A stretch of DNA of 8,067 bases from Methanosarcinaceae archaeon (GCA_016926455.1 JAFGOO010000060.1:1-8067), one strand, 5' to 3'; numbered from the stretch's first letter, positions 1-6,949 are shown. Translations and numbers: made by a program. Notes: generated by a model not told the origin, from the sequence alone.

Positions 1-2
1 AA

Positions 3-68
3 AGTCGCACGCTCCGTTCTTGGAAGAGGGAGAGCGAGTAATCGCTCTTTCTTATTCGACTAGTTTTT
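3..68 (+). terminator. Structured RNA 3' end / terminator-like hairpin
   Basis: Bases 31-37 (AGAGCGA) pair perfectly with 42-48 (TCGCTCT) around a GTAA loop, a GNRA-type tetraloop. The stem can extend to 26-37/42-53 with G-U pairs. An outer pairing of AGTCG (3-7) with CGACT (57-61) could close the whole structure. Five T (64-68) follow at once, as at archaeal oligo-T terminators. This could be the terminator of a transcription unit entering from the left, or the 3' end of a structured RNA cut by the window edge. The RNA family is not recognised. The base pairing is seen; the role is inferred. Confidence 0.4.
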
Positions 69-98
69 GTTGCATTTTGATCGAATACAACAAAACTA
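61..98. repeat. AT-rich inverted repeat
   Basis: TTTTGTTG (65-72) and CAACAAAA (88-95) are perfect 8-base complements. The outer TAG (61-63) and CTA (96-98) extend the stem past one bulged T. The repeat follows the GC-rich hairpin at 3-61 directly. It may be part of a composite terminator or could shape transcript ends on either strand. No coding capacity is seen between 1 and 199. Confidence 0.4.
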
Positions 99-150
99 AG
101 AACACATTTATTATTTTTGACTGTCAAAGTTGGGATGTAAACTAAACAGG

Positions 151-166
151 CGAACATTATATAAAA
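151..166 (+). promoter_or_regulatory. polX promoter (TATA box)
   Basis: TTATATAAAA at 157-166 is a good archaeal TATA box, preceded by CGAACA as a possible BRE. Its centre (about 161) predicts a transcript start near 187-190, giving a leader of only 10-13 bases. That leader would just include GGAG (189-192), which lies 7 bases before the ATG at 200. The spacing fits a short-leader archaeal mRNA. Confidence 0.55.
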
Positions 167-199
167 TGCCAGATAAATCCAGTTATATGGAGTGGTGAC

Positions 200-1930
200 A
201 TGGATAATTCGGAAGTCAGTGCAAGGCTTTACAAGATGGCAGAGATGCTTGAGTTTCAGGGTGAGAACCCTTTCAAGATAAGAGCATACATAAAAGCTGC
301 TCGCAACATCAAGAATTTGGATGAGGACGTCAACAAGATATTTGAGCGAGGGGAACTTGAAGACATTCCCGGAGTGGGAAAGGCAATTGCAGGCAAGGTT
401 GAAGAGATGCTCAAAACTGGAACCTTTGAAGCATATGAACGATTGAATATACAGATACCTGTGGATGTGGGAAAGCTCATGGAGGTTCCGGAAATCGGAC
501 CACGTACTCTTCAGCTTCTCTACCAGCATCTGGGAGTAGAATCGCTTGAAGACCTGAAAGAGGCCGCTGAAGCCCACCGGATCCGAAGACTTCCCCGCAT
601 GGGTGCAAAGCAGGAAGAACGAATTTTGAACGCCCTTAAATCCCTTGACGAAAGAAGCAAGCTAAATAGAATACCTATTGGAAGGGCGCTACCGATTGCA
701 GAGGAGATCCAAAATACACTGGATGCAAACCCACATATCCAGAATGTCGTTGCAGCAGGAAGTATCCGGAGGCGCAAAGACAATGTCGGTGACATTGATT
801 TCATTGCGACATCCACCAATCAAAAAAATGCCATATACGCTTTTACCCACATGGAAAAGGTTCAGGAGATTCTTGGGGAAGGCACGACCAAAGGTTCCAT
901 TATCTATGACGGCAACATCCAGGTGGATCTTCGGATTGTGAATGAAGAATCCTTTGGTTCGCTCCTGCAACATTTCACTGGCTCGAAAGAACACAACATA
1001 CGTTTACGGGACATCGCACTTTCAAGAGGTCTACGCCTTAGTGAATACGGGTTCACTGACCAGAATACCGGAAATCTCCATCCTTGTCGTACCGAGGAGG
1101 AAGTATATAGAACACTGGGGCTTGATTTTATACCTCCTGAACTCCGGGAAGACAGGGGAGAGGTGGAGGCCGCATTGAGCGTAAATATGCCCCACTTGAT
1201 CACCATTGACGATATTAAAGGAGACCTTCACGTACATTCGAATTGGAGTGATGGTAAAAACACGATTTTGGAGATGGCAGAAGCAGCACGGGGACTTGGA
1301 TACAGCTACATTGCGATTTGCGACCATTCAAAATCCAGGGCTATTGCCGGGGGTCTTTCTGAAAAACGCCTTATTGAACATGTTTCAGAGATTGAGACGA
1401 TCAACGAGGAATTCGATGATTTCAGGGTTCTTTCTGGGGTCGAGTGCGACATCAAGGCAAATGCATCGCTTGACTACAGTAGCGATATATTAGAGGGACT
1501 TGATCTGGTGATTGCAGCAATACATTCAGGCTTCAATGAAGATAGGAAGACCTTAACGAAACGGATGGTATCGGCCATTGAAAACGAGCATGTGGACATA
1601 ATTGCACATCCCACAGGCAGGCTCTTGGGTGAGAGGGATGCGTATGAGTTGGATATGAATGCTGTGCTGCAAACCGCTAGGGATAATAATAAGGTGCTGG
1701 AGATCAATGCATTCCCGGAACGACTTGACCTGAACGATATCAATGCTAGGTCTGCAAAAGAGATGTGTATATCCCTTGCTATAAACACGGATGCGCATCA
1801 TACCTCACACTATAAGTATATGAGTTTTGGTGTTGATGTTGCACGGCGTGCATGGCTGGAGCCCGATGATGTGGTGAACACGCTGGAACTGGATAAGTTA
1901 TGTAAATTGCTTGGAATTGAAAAGCATTAA
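200..1930 (+). CDS. polX: DNA polymerase X family protein with PHP domain (PolX)
   Basis: This 576-residue protein has the PolX layout of bacteria and some archaea: a Pol beta-like gap-filling polymerase joined to a PHP phosphoesterase, probably acting in base-excision repair. The N-terminal helix-hairpin-helix domain includes LEDIPGVGKAIAGKV (53-67), with further HhH-like segments near 92-112 and 128-143. The nucleotidyltransferase palm shows G187-S188 followed by D198 and D200, with D243 in IQVDLRIV as the third metal ligand. The PHP domain starts near 340 with H344/H346 (DLHVH), then D351, D375/H376, E415, H442, H470 and D531/H533. All expected metal ligands look intact, so both activities are plausible; in bacterial PolX the PHP domain gives 3'-5' exonuclease or AP-endonuclease activity. 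ATG 200 is preceded by GGAG at 189-192. The gene appears monocistronic and meets pheT tail to tail. Family call firm; exact repair role inferred. Confidence 0.93.
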   Translation: MDNSEVSARLYKMAEMLEFQGENPFKIRAYIKAARNIKNLDEDVNKIFERGELEDIPGVGKAIAGKVEEMLKTGTFEAYERLNIQIPVDVGKLMEVPEIGPRTLQLLYQHLGVESLEDLKEAAEAHRIRRLPRMGAKQEERILNALKSLDERSKLNRIPIGRALPIAEEIQNTLDANPHIQNVVAAGSIRRRKDNVGDIDFIATSTNQKNAIYAFTHMEKVQEILGEGTTKGSIIYDGNIQVDLRIVNEESFGSLLQHFTGSKEHNIRLRDIALSRGLRLSEYGFTDQNTGNLHPCRTEEEVYRTLGLDFIPPELREDRGEVEAALSVNMPHLITIDDIKGDLHVHSNWSDGKNTILEMAEAARGLGYSYIAICDHSKSRAIAGGLSEKRLIEHVSEIETINEEFDDFRVLSGVECDIKANASLDYSSDILEGLDLVIAAIHSGFNEDRKTLTKRMVSAIENEHVDIIAHPTGRLLGERDAYELDMNAVLQTARDNNKVLEINAFPERLDLNDINARSAKEMCISLAINTDAHHTSHYKYMSFGVDVARRAWLEPDDVVNTLELDKLCKLLGIEKH

Positions 1931-3564
1931 GCTGCTTTATTCCCAAGATCCTCCAGATCAATCTCAAAGCCAACTACGGGCTGTCCAAGACCGAAGTTTG
2001 TAATGACCTGTGGATAAAACTCTCCCATTACACCGGTTTTTTTACCATCAATTAAAATATCTGCACGCCTTCCCTCCAAAAACGCGGGGTCGTTTGACTC
2101 CGTTATCGCATAATCGGCCATGAACTCACGCAGGAAAGAATCAACGATTTCCCTCACTTCTGTAAAATTAGCTTGAGGATGGATCAAGACTGCAGCCAGA
2201 CGGAGGTGGTTCTTGCCATCAATCGTAACTTCCCCCACTTCAAAGATCGGCTGGGGAAGTTCCCGGTGCTGGTTCAAGGATAGGATTTCCATCAGGTTCG
2301 GCAATATGGTTGTCCGGACCATTGTTTGGTCCTCACTGATGGGGTGGAGCACGTACGTCACATCGTTTGTTGGCTTGCGGCACATCCACTCAAAATGAAT
2401 CTTTTCGCTTGTAAGGGTAAACGGCATCACCTCAAAGTAGCCAAGGCCGACCATGACCTCTCTCACAGCTATGCTTTTCATTGACAAGAGATGTGCTTTG
2501 CCCACGGTTGCACTCTTCGGGAATTTAGGCATGATTTTTTCATAGCCGTATCCAATAGCAATATCCTCGATGATATCATAGTTATGCAGGATGTCGGCAC
2601 GATATGACGGTACAATTACCTCAATTGTCTCGCAGTCCAGTGCTCTTGCACCAAACCGCATTCTATGCAGTTGTTTTACAATCTCATCAACTGCAATATC
2701 AATCCCGATAAGTGAATCAACTTCTGCTTTTGTAAGTTTCCTTGTGCTGGGTGAAAGATCTGGCATGATTTTCTCGCTGCCATCAGGATCCAGTATCTTC
2801 ACAGACTCGATTTTTCCGCCACGCTCGGCAAGTGCTGTTACCACGATATTAAGAGCTATATAGACTGCATCGCTAAGCCCGGTCACATCAATGAACAGGT
2901 CAGTGGTACTCTCGGTCACCCTCGTCAGGGTCCCATTGATAATTGGTGGGAAAGAAAGAACATTATCGTTCGCGTCCAGTATAAGGGGGTATTTGTCGAA
3001 CCCTTCAAGGATATATGCAAAGTTCACACCCTTGGGATGTTTTTCAAGAATCTCGCGCATGGACATCGGTTCTGTAAAATCAAGGGGAACAAACTCAAAA
3101 TCCGGGTCTTTAGCAAGGTATCTGAACGGAGGTACAATCCTTGACATATCATGAACGCCGATAGACACTTTTTTACGGTTTCGTCCCAGACCCCAGTGCA
3201 GGTCTTCCTGCAGTTCCATCAGGGATTTTATGGAATTCGAATCGAATTTGACATTTTTCACAACCGCAGCTCCGAGAACCGGACGTATCTGTTGGACATC
3301 ATCATCAAGTATGATCTGAGTATCAGAAGGTGTCACATCATATTCACAAAGACCGGTTTCAATGTCCAGAAATCCTCTAATGGCGCGTGCCACTCCTTCA
3401 ACGCTGTAAAGGTCCGGACGGGAAGGGAAAAACTCTATGTCCACATATTCATCCTCTATGCGCTCAATATCGGATCCCATCATTGGAACGCGGTTTATTA
3501 TCGTATCCTTATCACTATGTGTGAGTTTTTCAAGGTCAGTGTACTGCAAAGTTATTACTGGCAT
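1927..3564 (-). CDS. pheT: Phenylalanyl-tRNA synthetase beta subunit, archaeal type
   Basis: PheT is the beta chain of the alpha2beta2 cytoplasmic enzyme that charges tRNA-Phe; beta supplies editing and tRNA contacts. At 545 residues it has the shorter archaeal/eukaryotic size and lacks the N-terminal EMAP-like tRNA-binding domain of bacterial PheT. Visible landmarks are FPSRPDLYSVEGVARAIRGF (46-65), a B3/B4 editing region (about 95-260), and a B5 domain containing PSYRADILHNYDIIEDIAIG (319-338) then YGYEKI. The C-terminal synthetase-like core runs from about 350, with FEVGEV at 441-446. The start (complement of 3562-3564) has GAGGA (complement of 3573-3577) 8 bases upstream. Its partner pheS is not in the window. 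The stop overlaps the polX stop by 4 bases. The gene lies 372 bases downstream of rfcL on the same strand; that gap suggests its own promoter, but no TATA box there is convincing. Confidence 0.95.
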   Translation of the reverse strand: MPVITLQYTDLEKLTHSDKDTIINRVPMMGSDIERIEDEYVDIEFFPSRPDLYSVEGVARAIRGFLDIETGLCEYDVTPSDTQIILDDDVQQIRPVLGAAVVKNVKFDSNSIKSLMELQEDLHWGLGRNRKKVSIGVHDMSRIVPPFRYLAKDPDFEFVPLDFTEPMSMREILEKHPKGVNFAYILEGFDKYPLILDANDNVLSFPPIINGTLTRVTESTTDLFIDVTGLSDAVYIALNIVVTALAERGGKIESVKILDPDGSEKIMPDLSPSTRKLTKAEVDSLIGIDIAVDEIVKQLHRMRFGARALDCETIEVIVPSYRADILHNYDIIEDIAIGYGYEKIMPKFPKSATVGKAHLLSMKSIAVREVMVGLGYFEVMPFTLTSEKIHFEWMCRKPTNDVTYVLHPISEDQTMVRTTILPNLMEILSLNQHRELPQPIFEVGEVTIDGKNHLRLAAVLIHPQANFTEVREIVDSFLREFMADYAITESNDPAFLEGRRADILIDGKKTGVMGEFYPQVITNFGLGQPVVGFEIDLEDLGNKAA

Positions 3565-3800
3565 AAAAGATGTCCTCGTTTTATGTATACATTGATACAG
3601 TTAATAATTGACCACAACATATCTAACTTTGGATTTAATGTTTTTCATAATTTAAGGGTAAAGTGTTCCATTTTATGCTTGATTGCCCCCTATCAATAAG
3701 TTGTTCTAGAGCTGCACATTATTCTATGCTAACCTTATATCGCTATAAAATTGAATGTACAGTAACTGTATACCAGAACTACAAAAGAACAGATAAAATG
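3565..3800. other. Non-coding AT-rich gap upstream of pheT
   Basis: No open frame with a family signature or a Shine-Dalgarno is seen here. On the minus strand, weak TATA-like stretches occur near 3615-3625 and 3734-3750, either of which could drive pheT. The 13-base palindrome at 3758-3770 lies at the right end. The rest, about 3626-3733, shows nothing I can name. Confidence 0.35.
3758..3770. promoter_or_regulatory. 13-base palindrome, possible operator
   Basis: TACAGT-A-ACTGTA is a perfect dyad with one central base. It lies about 40 bases upstream of the plus-strand TATA box at 3809, and upstream of TATA-like stretches that could drive pheT on the minus strand. The position suits a dimeric regulator site shared by two promoters. 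No regulator gene is nearby and no second copy was noticed in the window, so the assignment is tentative. Confidence 0.3.
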
Positions 3801-3820
3801 GAAACATCTATATATAATTA
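3801..3820 (+). promoter_or_regulatory. Strong archaeal TATA promoter for candidate small RNA
   Basis: TATATATAATTA (3809-3820) with GAAACA (3801-3806) just upstream is one of the best TATA/BRE-like matches in the window. Its centre at about 3814 predicts a transcript start near 3840. No plus-strand protein gene follows: the next 1.6 kb holds rfcL on the opposite strand. The predicted start falls exactly at the base of the hairpin at 3837-3890. Confidence 0.5.
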
Positions 3821-3839
3821 GCATTACCAAGGGTGTATG

Positions 3840-3922
3840 TGAGCGGGTGATTCTCTTTTTCCAACCCCCCACTCCCCTACCCGCTCATATTCCCACCATT
3901 TTGTAGGGTTGTAGGATTTTTT
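3840..3922 (+). ncRNA. Candidate small non-coding RNA with C-rich hairpin loop
   Basis: Bases 3841-3848 (GAGCGGGT) pair perfectly with 3879-3886 (ACCCGCTC). The stem extends to 3837-3848/3879-3890 with one G-U pair. The 30-base loop (3849-3878) is almost all pyrimidine, with a run of six C (3865-3870) and CTCCCC nearby. A TATA box predicts initiation at about 3840, and six T at 3917-3922 give a plausible oligo-T end, for an RNA of about 83 bases. It lies 14 bases beyond the rfcL stop on the opposite strand, so read-through would be antisense to the rfcL tail. No protein frame longer than 19 codons is present. I do not recognise the RNA family. The same hairpin could instead belong to the rfcL 3' untranslated region on the minus strand, but no U-run follows it there. 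Confidence 0.45.
3917..3922 (+). terminator. Oligo-T terminator of candidate small RNA
   Basis: Six T on the plus strand (3917-3922) are followed by the T-rich stretch 3927-3937. Archaeal RNA polymerase often stops at such runs without a hairpin. On this strand the signal lies between the hairpin RNA and the opposing rfcL gene, so it would limit antisense transcription. Confidence 0.35.
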
Positions 3923-3936
3923 GTACTTTATTTAGT

Positions 3937-5430
3937 TTAAAAGTCGAACAATGTCTTCTGTGGTTTCTGTCGCTGATGTTTTTTGGGTACGGCATTTTCA
4001 GTACCATCTGCTTCATTTGACTGCACAGATTCAGAATTGTAATACATATTCTCCAGTTTTATCTGTTTATTTTTTTGAGTAGATCCATCCGAAGCTGGGG
4101 ATACAAAGAATTCAATGTCCTTAGCAACTTTATCTGCAAGCAGTAATCGAGCTTGATCATAGATATTCTGATGTTTTTTAGTAATCTTCTTGCTTCCATT
4201 CATGTAAGCAAGTTCATCAAGATCGAGATTCAAACTCGCTGCCACATCAACCGCATATTCCTCGTTCTTTAGCATTCGGGAATATATGAGGGTCAGGTCT
4301 GCACGTGCATATCGCATGGATTCATGGCAGTGTTCACCTATCTTTGAGGAAATGTTGTCTCGCATATTCCGCTTTGCACGCAGTTGCCCGAGCTTTCTCC
4401 ACAAAGATGGTGGCTGGTACTTAACAAAACCGCTGTGTATATGTGATTTAGTTACCACTGTACCACAGGTCATAAGAACACTTGCATAACGCCAGAGACG
4501 ATAGTTCTGCCGTTTTTTAACACGCCCAAGGAACATGTCTGCACGGGAAAGGTAATTGAACCCTGTACTGACGTCTACATCAATTCCTTCTTTGTTTTTT
4601 GTGTCGTATTGAATCGGCAGGTTCTCGTCGATCCAGTGTACCAGATCCTCGGGGCTTTCATCCAGTCCATAGGTTGCTTCAAGTGCAGTTTTTGGATTTG
4701 TACCTTTGAAGATTTTCGTAAGAACTTTGAAGATAGATTCCTTCGTATCCCGCTGCGAGGTGGCAATATCTTCTATATATATCTCGTCCCTGCCCATTGC
4801 AACAGCCTGCAGGTCATTCACTGCACTTCGCAGGTCTCCATCGGCGTTTTCGGCAATTTTCTCGATGACCCCTGCACCACACATTATGCCCTCCTCGCGA
4901 CATATATTTTTTAGTGCCGGGACCATGGAACGGCTCTGCAACGTATTGAACTTGATTTCTTGGCATAAACCTCGAATTGACGATGATATGCCATAAAGGT
5001 CATTTGCAATGAGTATGATTGGTTGATTGGTTTTTTTTATTATGTCGCCAATTGCACGCGCACCGCCGCGGTCGCTGGTACCATGTAAGTTGTCTGCCTC
5101 ATCAAGTATCACTAACCTTTTTCCAGCAGTTCCAGTCAGTGTGCGCATCTTCGAGGCTGAACCTGCAATTTTTTCAATAACTTCAGCAGTTCTCTGGTCA
5201 CTTGCATTGAGTTCGATAGCCTCCCATCCAAAAAACTTCGCAAGAGCATGTGCAGCAGAGGTTTTTCCAATCCCTGCCTGCCCGTAGATAATGATTCCAC
5301 GTTTCTCTGGTATACCATGTAGCCATTCCTCACTCCATATTCGCATTGTTTCAACTGCATTCTTATTACCAACTACATCTGCAAGTGTTGAAGGTCGGTA
5401 TTTTTCAGCCCATTCCGTTGCTATTGTCAT
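3937..5430 (-). CDS. rfcL: Replication factor C large subunit (clamp loader)
   Basis: RfcL is the large AAA+ subunit of the archaeal clamp loader, which with RfcS subunits opens the PCNA ring and places it on primed DNA using ATP. The 497-residue chain begins WAEKYRPSTLADVVGN, the RFC box II-type start. It has Walker A GQAGIGKT (50-57), Walker B LVILDEAD (106-113), sensor 1 around N143, and sensor 2 with R201 in DGDLRSAVNDLQ. After the C-terminal collar domain, a low-complexity, charged linker (about 445-490) leads to QKTLFDF at the very end (491-497). This is a PCNA-interacting PIP box, as in other archaeal RfcL. The start has GGTGA (complement of 5437-5441) 6 bases before ATG. A possible TATA box (complement of 5479-5484) would give a leader of about 25 bases. 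No small-subunit gene is adjacent. Confidence 0.96.
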   Translation of the reverse strand: MTIATEWAEKYRPSTLADVVGNKNAVETMRIWSEEWLHGIPEKRGIIIYGQAGIGKTSAAHALAKFFGWEAIELNASDQRTAEVIEKIAGSASKMRTLTGTAGKRLVILDEADNLHGTSDRGGARAIGDIIKKTNQPIILIANDLYGISSSIRGLCQEIKFNTLQSRSMVPALKNICREEGIMCGAGVIEKIAENADGDLRSAVNDLQAVAMGRDEIYIEDIATSQRDTKESIFKVLTKIFKGTNPKTALEATYGLDESPEDLVHWIDENLPIQYDTKNKEGIDVDVSTGFNYLSRADMFLGRVKKRQNYRLWRYASVLMTCGTVVTKSHIHSGFVKYQPPSLWRKLGQLRAKRNMRDNISSKIGEHCHESMRYARADLTLIYSRMLKNEEYAVDVAASLNLDLDELAYMNGSKKITKKHQNIYDQARLLLADKVAKDIEFFVSPASDGSTQKNKQIKLENMYYNSESVQSNEADGTENAVPKKHQRQKPQKTLFDF

Positions 5431-5520
5431 TTGTGGTCACCGTTTATGAAGGGGAAAATTAATTAATGTTTGCATTTCTTTTATGGTTCTAATTGGTAAT
5501 ACAATGGCAAGCTGGTTTAC
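5431..5520. promoter_or_regulatory. Divergent promoter region rfcL / mtxX
   Basis: The 90 bases between the two divergent starts hold AAAATTAATTAAT (5455-5467), a plus-strand TATA candidate predicting an mtxX start near 5488. They also hold ATAAAA on the minus strand (complement of 5479-5484), predicting an rfcL start near 5456. If both are right, the two initiation zones overlap and the promoters may compete. The TATA assignments are by eye only. Confidence 0.35.
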
Positions 5521-6378
5521 ATGGGTTCAAAAAACACAGTAGATTTACTGGATATGATTGAAAAACGGGCTGTTGCAAACAAAGCAAGAGTTGCAATAGG
5601 AATAAGCAACCCATCTGAAAAAATACTTGCAAGTGGCAAAGCTGCCCAAGATGCAGGTTTTGCACAGGTTGTTCTGGTAGGGAATAAAAAAGAGATTGAA
5701 AAGGTCGGAACCTATCTGGAAATTGTGGATACAGACAACCCAGAAAAGGTGCTGGGAGATCTCCTTGTTTCACGAAATGTCGATGCAGCAGTAAGAGGCA
5801 CAGCACGTGCTTCAGAGACACTTGCACATCTCAAGAAAGTTCTTGGTATGGAAAAACTTCACCGTCTTGCATTACTTCTAACTGATGAGAAGGTTCCTTT
5901 TTTCCTTGCACCGGTAGGAATAGATGAAGGTAATGATGTTGCCGATAAAATAGAATTTATCAGGTTGGCTGTTGAACATACGCGCAGGTTTGGTATTGAG
6001 CCGGTTATCGGTATTTTGTCCGGTGGCAGGCTTGGCGACATTGGGCGTAACAGGAGAGTTGACCGAACGATGGCTGATGCGGATTTCGTGACCAATCGTG
6101 TTCGAGAGCTCGGAATTACTGCAAACCATTATACTATTTTGATAGAGGATGCAATCAAGGAAGCAGATTTTATTCTTGCGCCGGATGGTATTTCAGGAAA
6201 CCTGATTTTCAGGACTCTTGTGTTTTTAGGTGGTGGGGACGGTATCGGCGCTCCGGTACTTATGGATGATTATGTATTTGTGGATACTTCTCGTGTGGGT
6301 GGGCATTACACAAAGGCCATTATGCTTGCCAGTGCACTGGTGGATATAAAGAACGAAAGGGACAGAAGGCTCTCATAA
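5521..6378 (+). CDS. mtxX: MtxX, methanogenesis marker protein 4 (phosphotransacylase-like)
   Basis: This 285-residue protein matches the MtxX / methanogenesis-marker-4 family, conserved in methanogens and related in fold to phosphate acetyl/butyryl transferases. In Methanosarcina it is described as a putative subunit of a methyltransferase with MtxA and MtxH; its reaction is unknown. Seen here are RVAIGISNPSEK (23-34), a phosphotransacylase-like VVLVGNKKEIEK stretch (50-61), SGGRLGDIGRNRRVD (167-181), and APDGISGNLIFRTLVFLGGG (220-239), which resembles the glycine-rich acyl-phosphate/CoA site. No signal peptide or membrane segment is visible, so it should be cytosolic. ATG 5521 lacks a clear Shine-Dalgarno; the only in-frame codons upstream are non-start ones, and the N-terminus fits the family. 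mtxA and mtxH lie downstream but are separated by a transposase relic. It could be a general methanogenesis factor rather than a true partner of MtxA/H. Confidence 0.87.
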   Translation: MGSKNTVDLLDMIEKRAVANKARVAIGISNPSEKILASGKAAQDAGFAQVVLVGNKKEIEKVGTYLEIVDTDNPEKVLGDLLVSRNVDAAVRGTARASETLAHLKKVLGMEKLHRLALLLTDEKVPFFLAPVGIDEGNDVADKIEFIRLAVEHTRRFGIEPVIGILSGGRLGDIGRNRRVDRTMADADFVTNRVRELGITANHYTILIEDAIKEADFILAPDGISGNLIFRTLVFLGGGDGIGAPVLMDDYVFVDTSRVGGHYTKAIMLASALVDIKNERDRRLS

Positions 6379-6410
6379 GGTTCATAACAAATCTACACAT
6401 AAGAAAGCTT

Positions 6411-6419
6411 AATTTTTTC
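6411..6419 (+). terminator. Oligo-T terminator after mtxX
   Basis: AATTTTTTC contains six T (6413-6418), 35 bases after the mtxX stop. Only a weak hairpin (GAAAGC region) precedes it, which is normal for archaeal terminators. It suggests that mtxX transcription stops before the transposase relic and mtxA. Confidence 0.4.
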
Positions 6420-6542
6420 ATCACTTTTGAGTAAGAAGACCACCATTTTTAAACGGAGAATGAATTACGTCTATTATACAACACAAGTCCATAAATCCAA
6501 TATAACTCAAATTATACATAGTGTTAATACATATAGAGATAG
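6420..6542. other. Non-coding spacer between mtxX and the tnpB relic
   Basis: This AT-rich stretch has stops in all plus frames and no recognisable family. It probably includes the left end of the IS200/IS605-type element, whose subterminal ends are imperfect hairpins rather than inverted terminal repeats. No clear end could be located by eye. Confidence 0.3.
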
Positions 6543-6890
6543 TTGAAAGCTTACAAATATAAAATGTATCCGACAAAAGAGCCTGAAGAGATGTTCTTTC
6601 AACATTTCGGTTCATGTAGGTTTATCTATAATTGGGCTTTAACACATAAACTCAAGTCTTACAAGACGGTAAATCAGTATCGAGATTTACATTAAATAAT
6701 CTAAGTGGATTAGAGAATGGTATTGTCCTGATTGTAATACAAAACATGATCTGGATATTAATGCCGCTATTAATATCAAGAAGTTTGCTTTAGATAAGCA
6801 GAATTTAATTGGTATTTGACACCTTTGGAACGAGGGGATGATTCTGTTGACTTGTGAACAATGGTTCAAAGAATGAAGCAGGAAACCATC
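6543..6890 (+). pseudogene. tnpB: Decayed, internally deleted IS200/IS605-family tnpB (OrfB)
   Basis: From TTG 6543 a 50-codon fragment reads like a TnpB N-terminus: KAYKYKMYPTKEPEE, then HFGSCRFIYNWAL, before a stop at 6693-6695. In another frame from 6700 the C-terminal zinc ribbon and RuvC-III segment resume: REWYCPDCNTKHDLDINAAI, then NIKKFALDKQNLIGI, with a stop at 6817. A further frame (6813-6890) gives PLERGDDSVDL, a stop at 6855, and MVQRMKQETI, which resembles a TnpB tail. About 300 central residues are missing, including the first RuvC motifs and the first CxxC, and HDRD has become HDLD. It cannot encode an active nuclease. TnpB normally accompanies TnpA transposase; no tnpA is seen. 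The relic sits between mtxX and mtxA, genes that are adjacent in Methanosarcina. The tail-frame assignment is the least certain part. Confidence 0.82.
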
Positions 6891-6900
6891 ATATTTATAG
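6881..6900 (+). promoter_or_regulatory. Possible mtxA promoter at the edge of the tnpB relic
   Basis: GGAAACCATC followed by ATATTTATAG (6891-6900) resembles a BRE plus TATA box. Its centre near 6896 predicts a transcript start near 6922, giving a leader of about 28 bases to TTG 6950 that includes the Shine-Dalgarno at 6939. A transcript starting there could not use the upstream GTG at 6854. Confidence 0.4.
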
Positions 6901-6938
6901 GGTGGAAGTTCACCTACAAGAACAGAAATACAAAGCTA

Positions 6939-6945
6939 AGGTGAT
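6939..6945 (+). promoter_or_regulatory. Shine-Dalgarno that decides the mtxA start
   Basis: AGGTGAT matches the complement of the archaeal 16S rRNA 3' end (AUCACCUCCU) over seven bases. It lies 4 bases before TTG 6950. The GTG at 6941 falls inside it and is less likely to be the start. Confidence 0.6.
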
Positions 6946-6949
6946 TATT

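Noticed and set aside
678..1206. Several 80-100-codon frames on both strands within polX
   Set aside because: They are overlapping shadows of polX, whose frame carries all catalytic motifs of the Pol X and PHP domains.
3151..3699. 182-codon plus-strand frame across the 5' end of pheT
   Set aside because: It is mostly antisense to the well-supported pheT, has no family signature and no convincing ribosome site.
3847..3906. 19-codon proline-rich mini-frame (GTG start) in the candidate small RNA
   Set aside because: It starts inside the stem, has no free Shine-Dalgarno, and its composition only reflects the C-rich loop.
6421..6869. Two 60-64-codon minus-strand frames over the tnpB relic
   Set aside because: They are antisense to recognisable TnpB fragments, are Cys/Ile-rich without a known domain, and lack Shine-Dalgarno sites.
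6854..6949. GTG 6854 as the start of mtxA
   Set aside because: The added residues overlap the tnpB tail and a TATA-like box, and lack MtrA similarity; a perfect Shine-Dalgarno serves TTG 6950.
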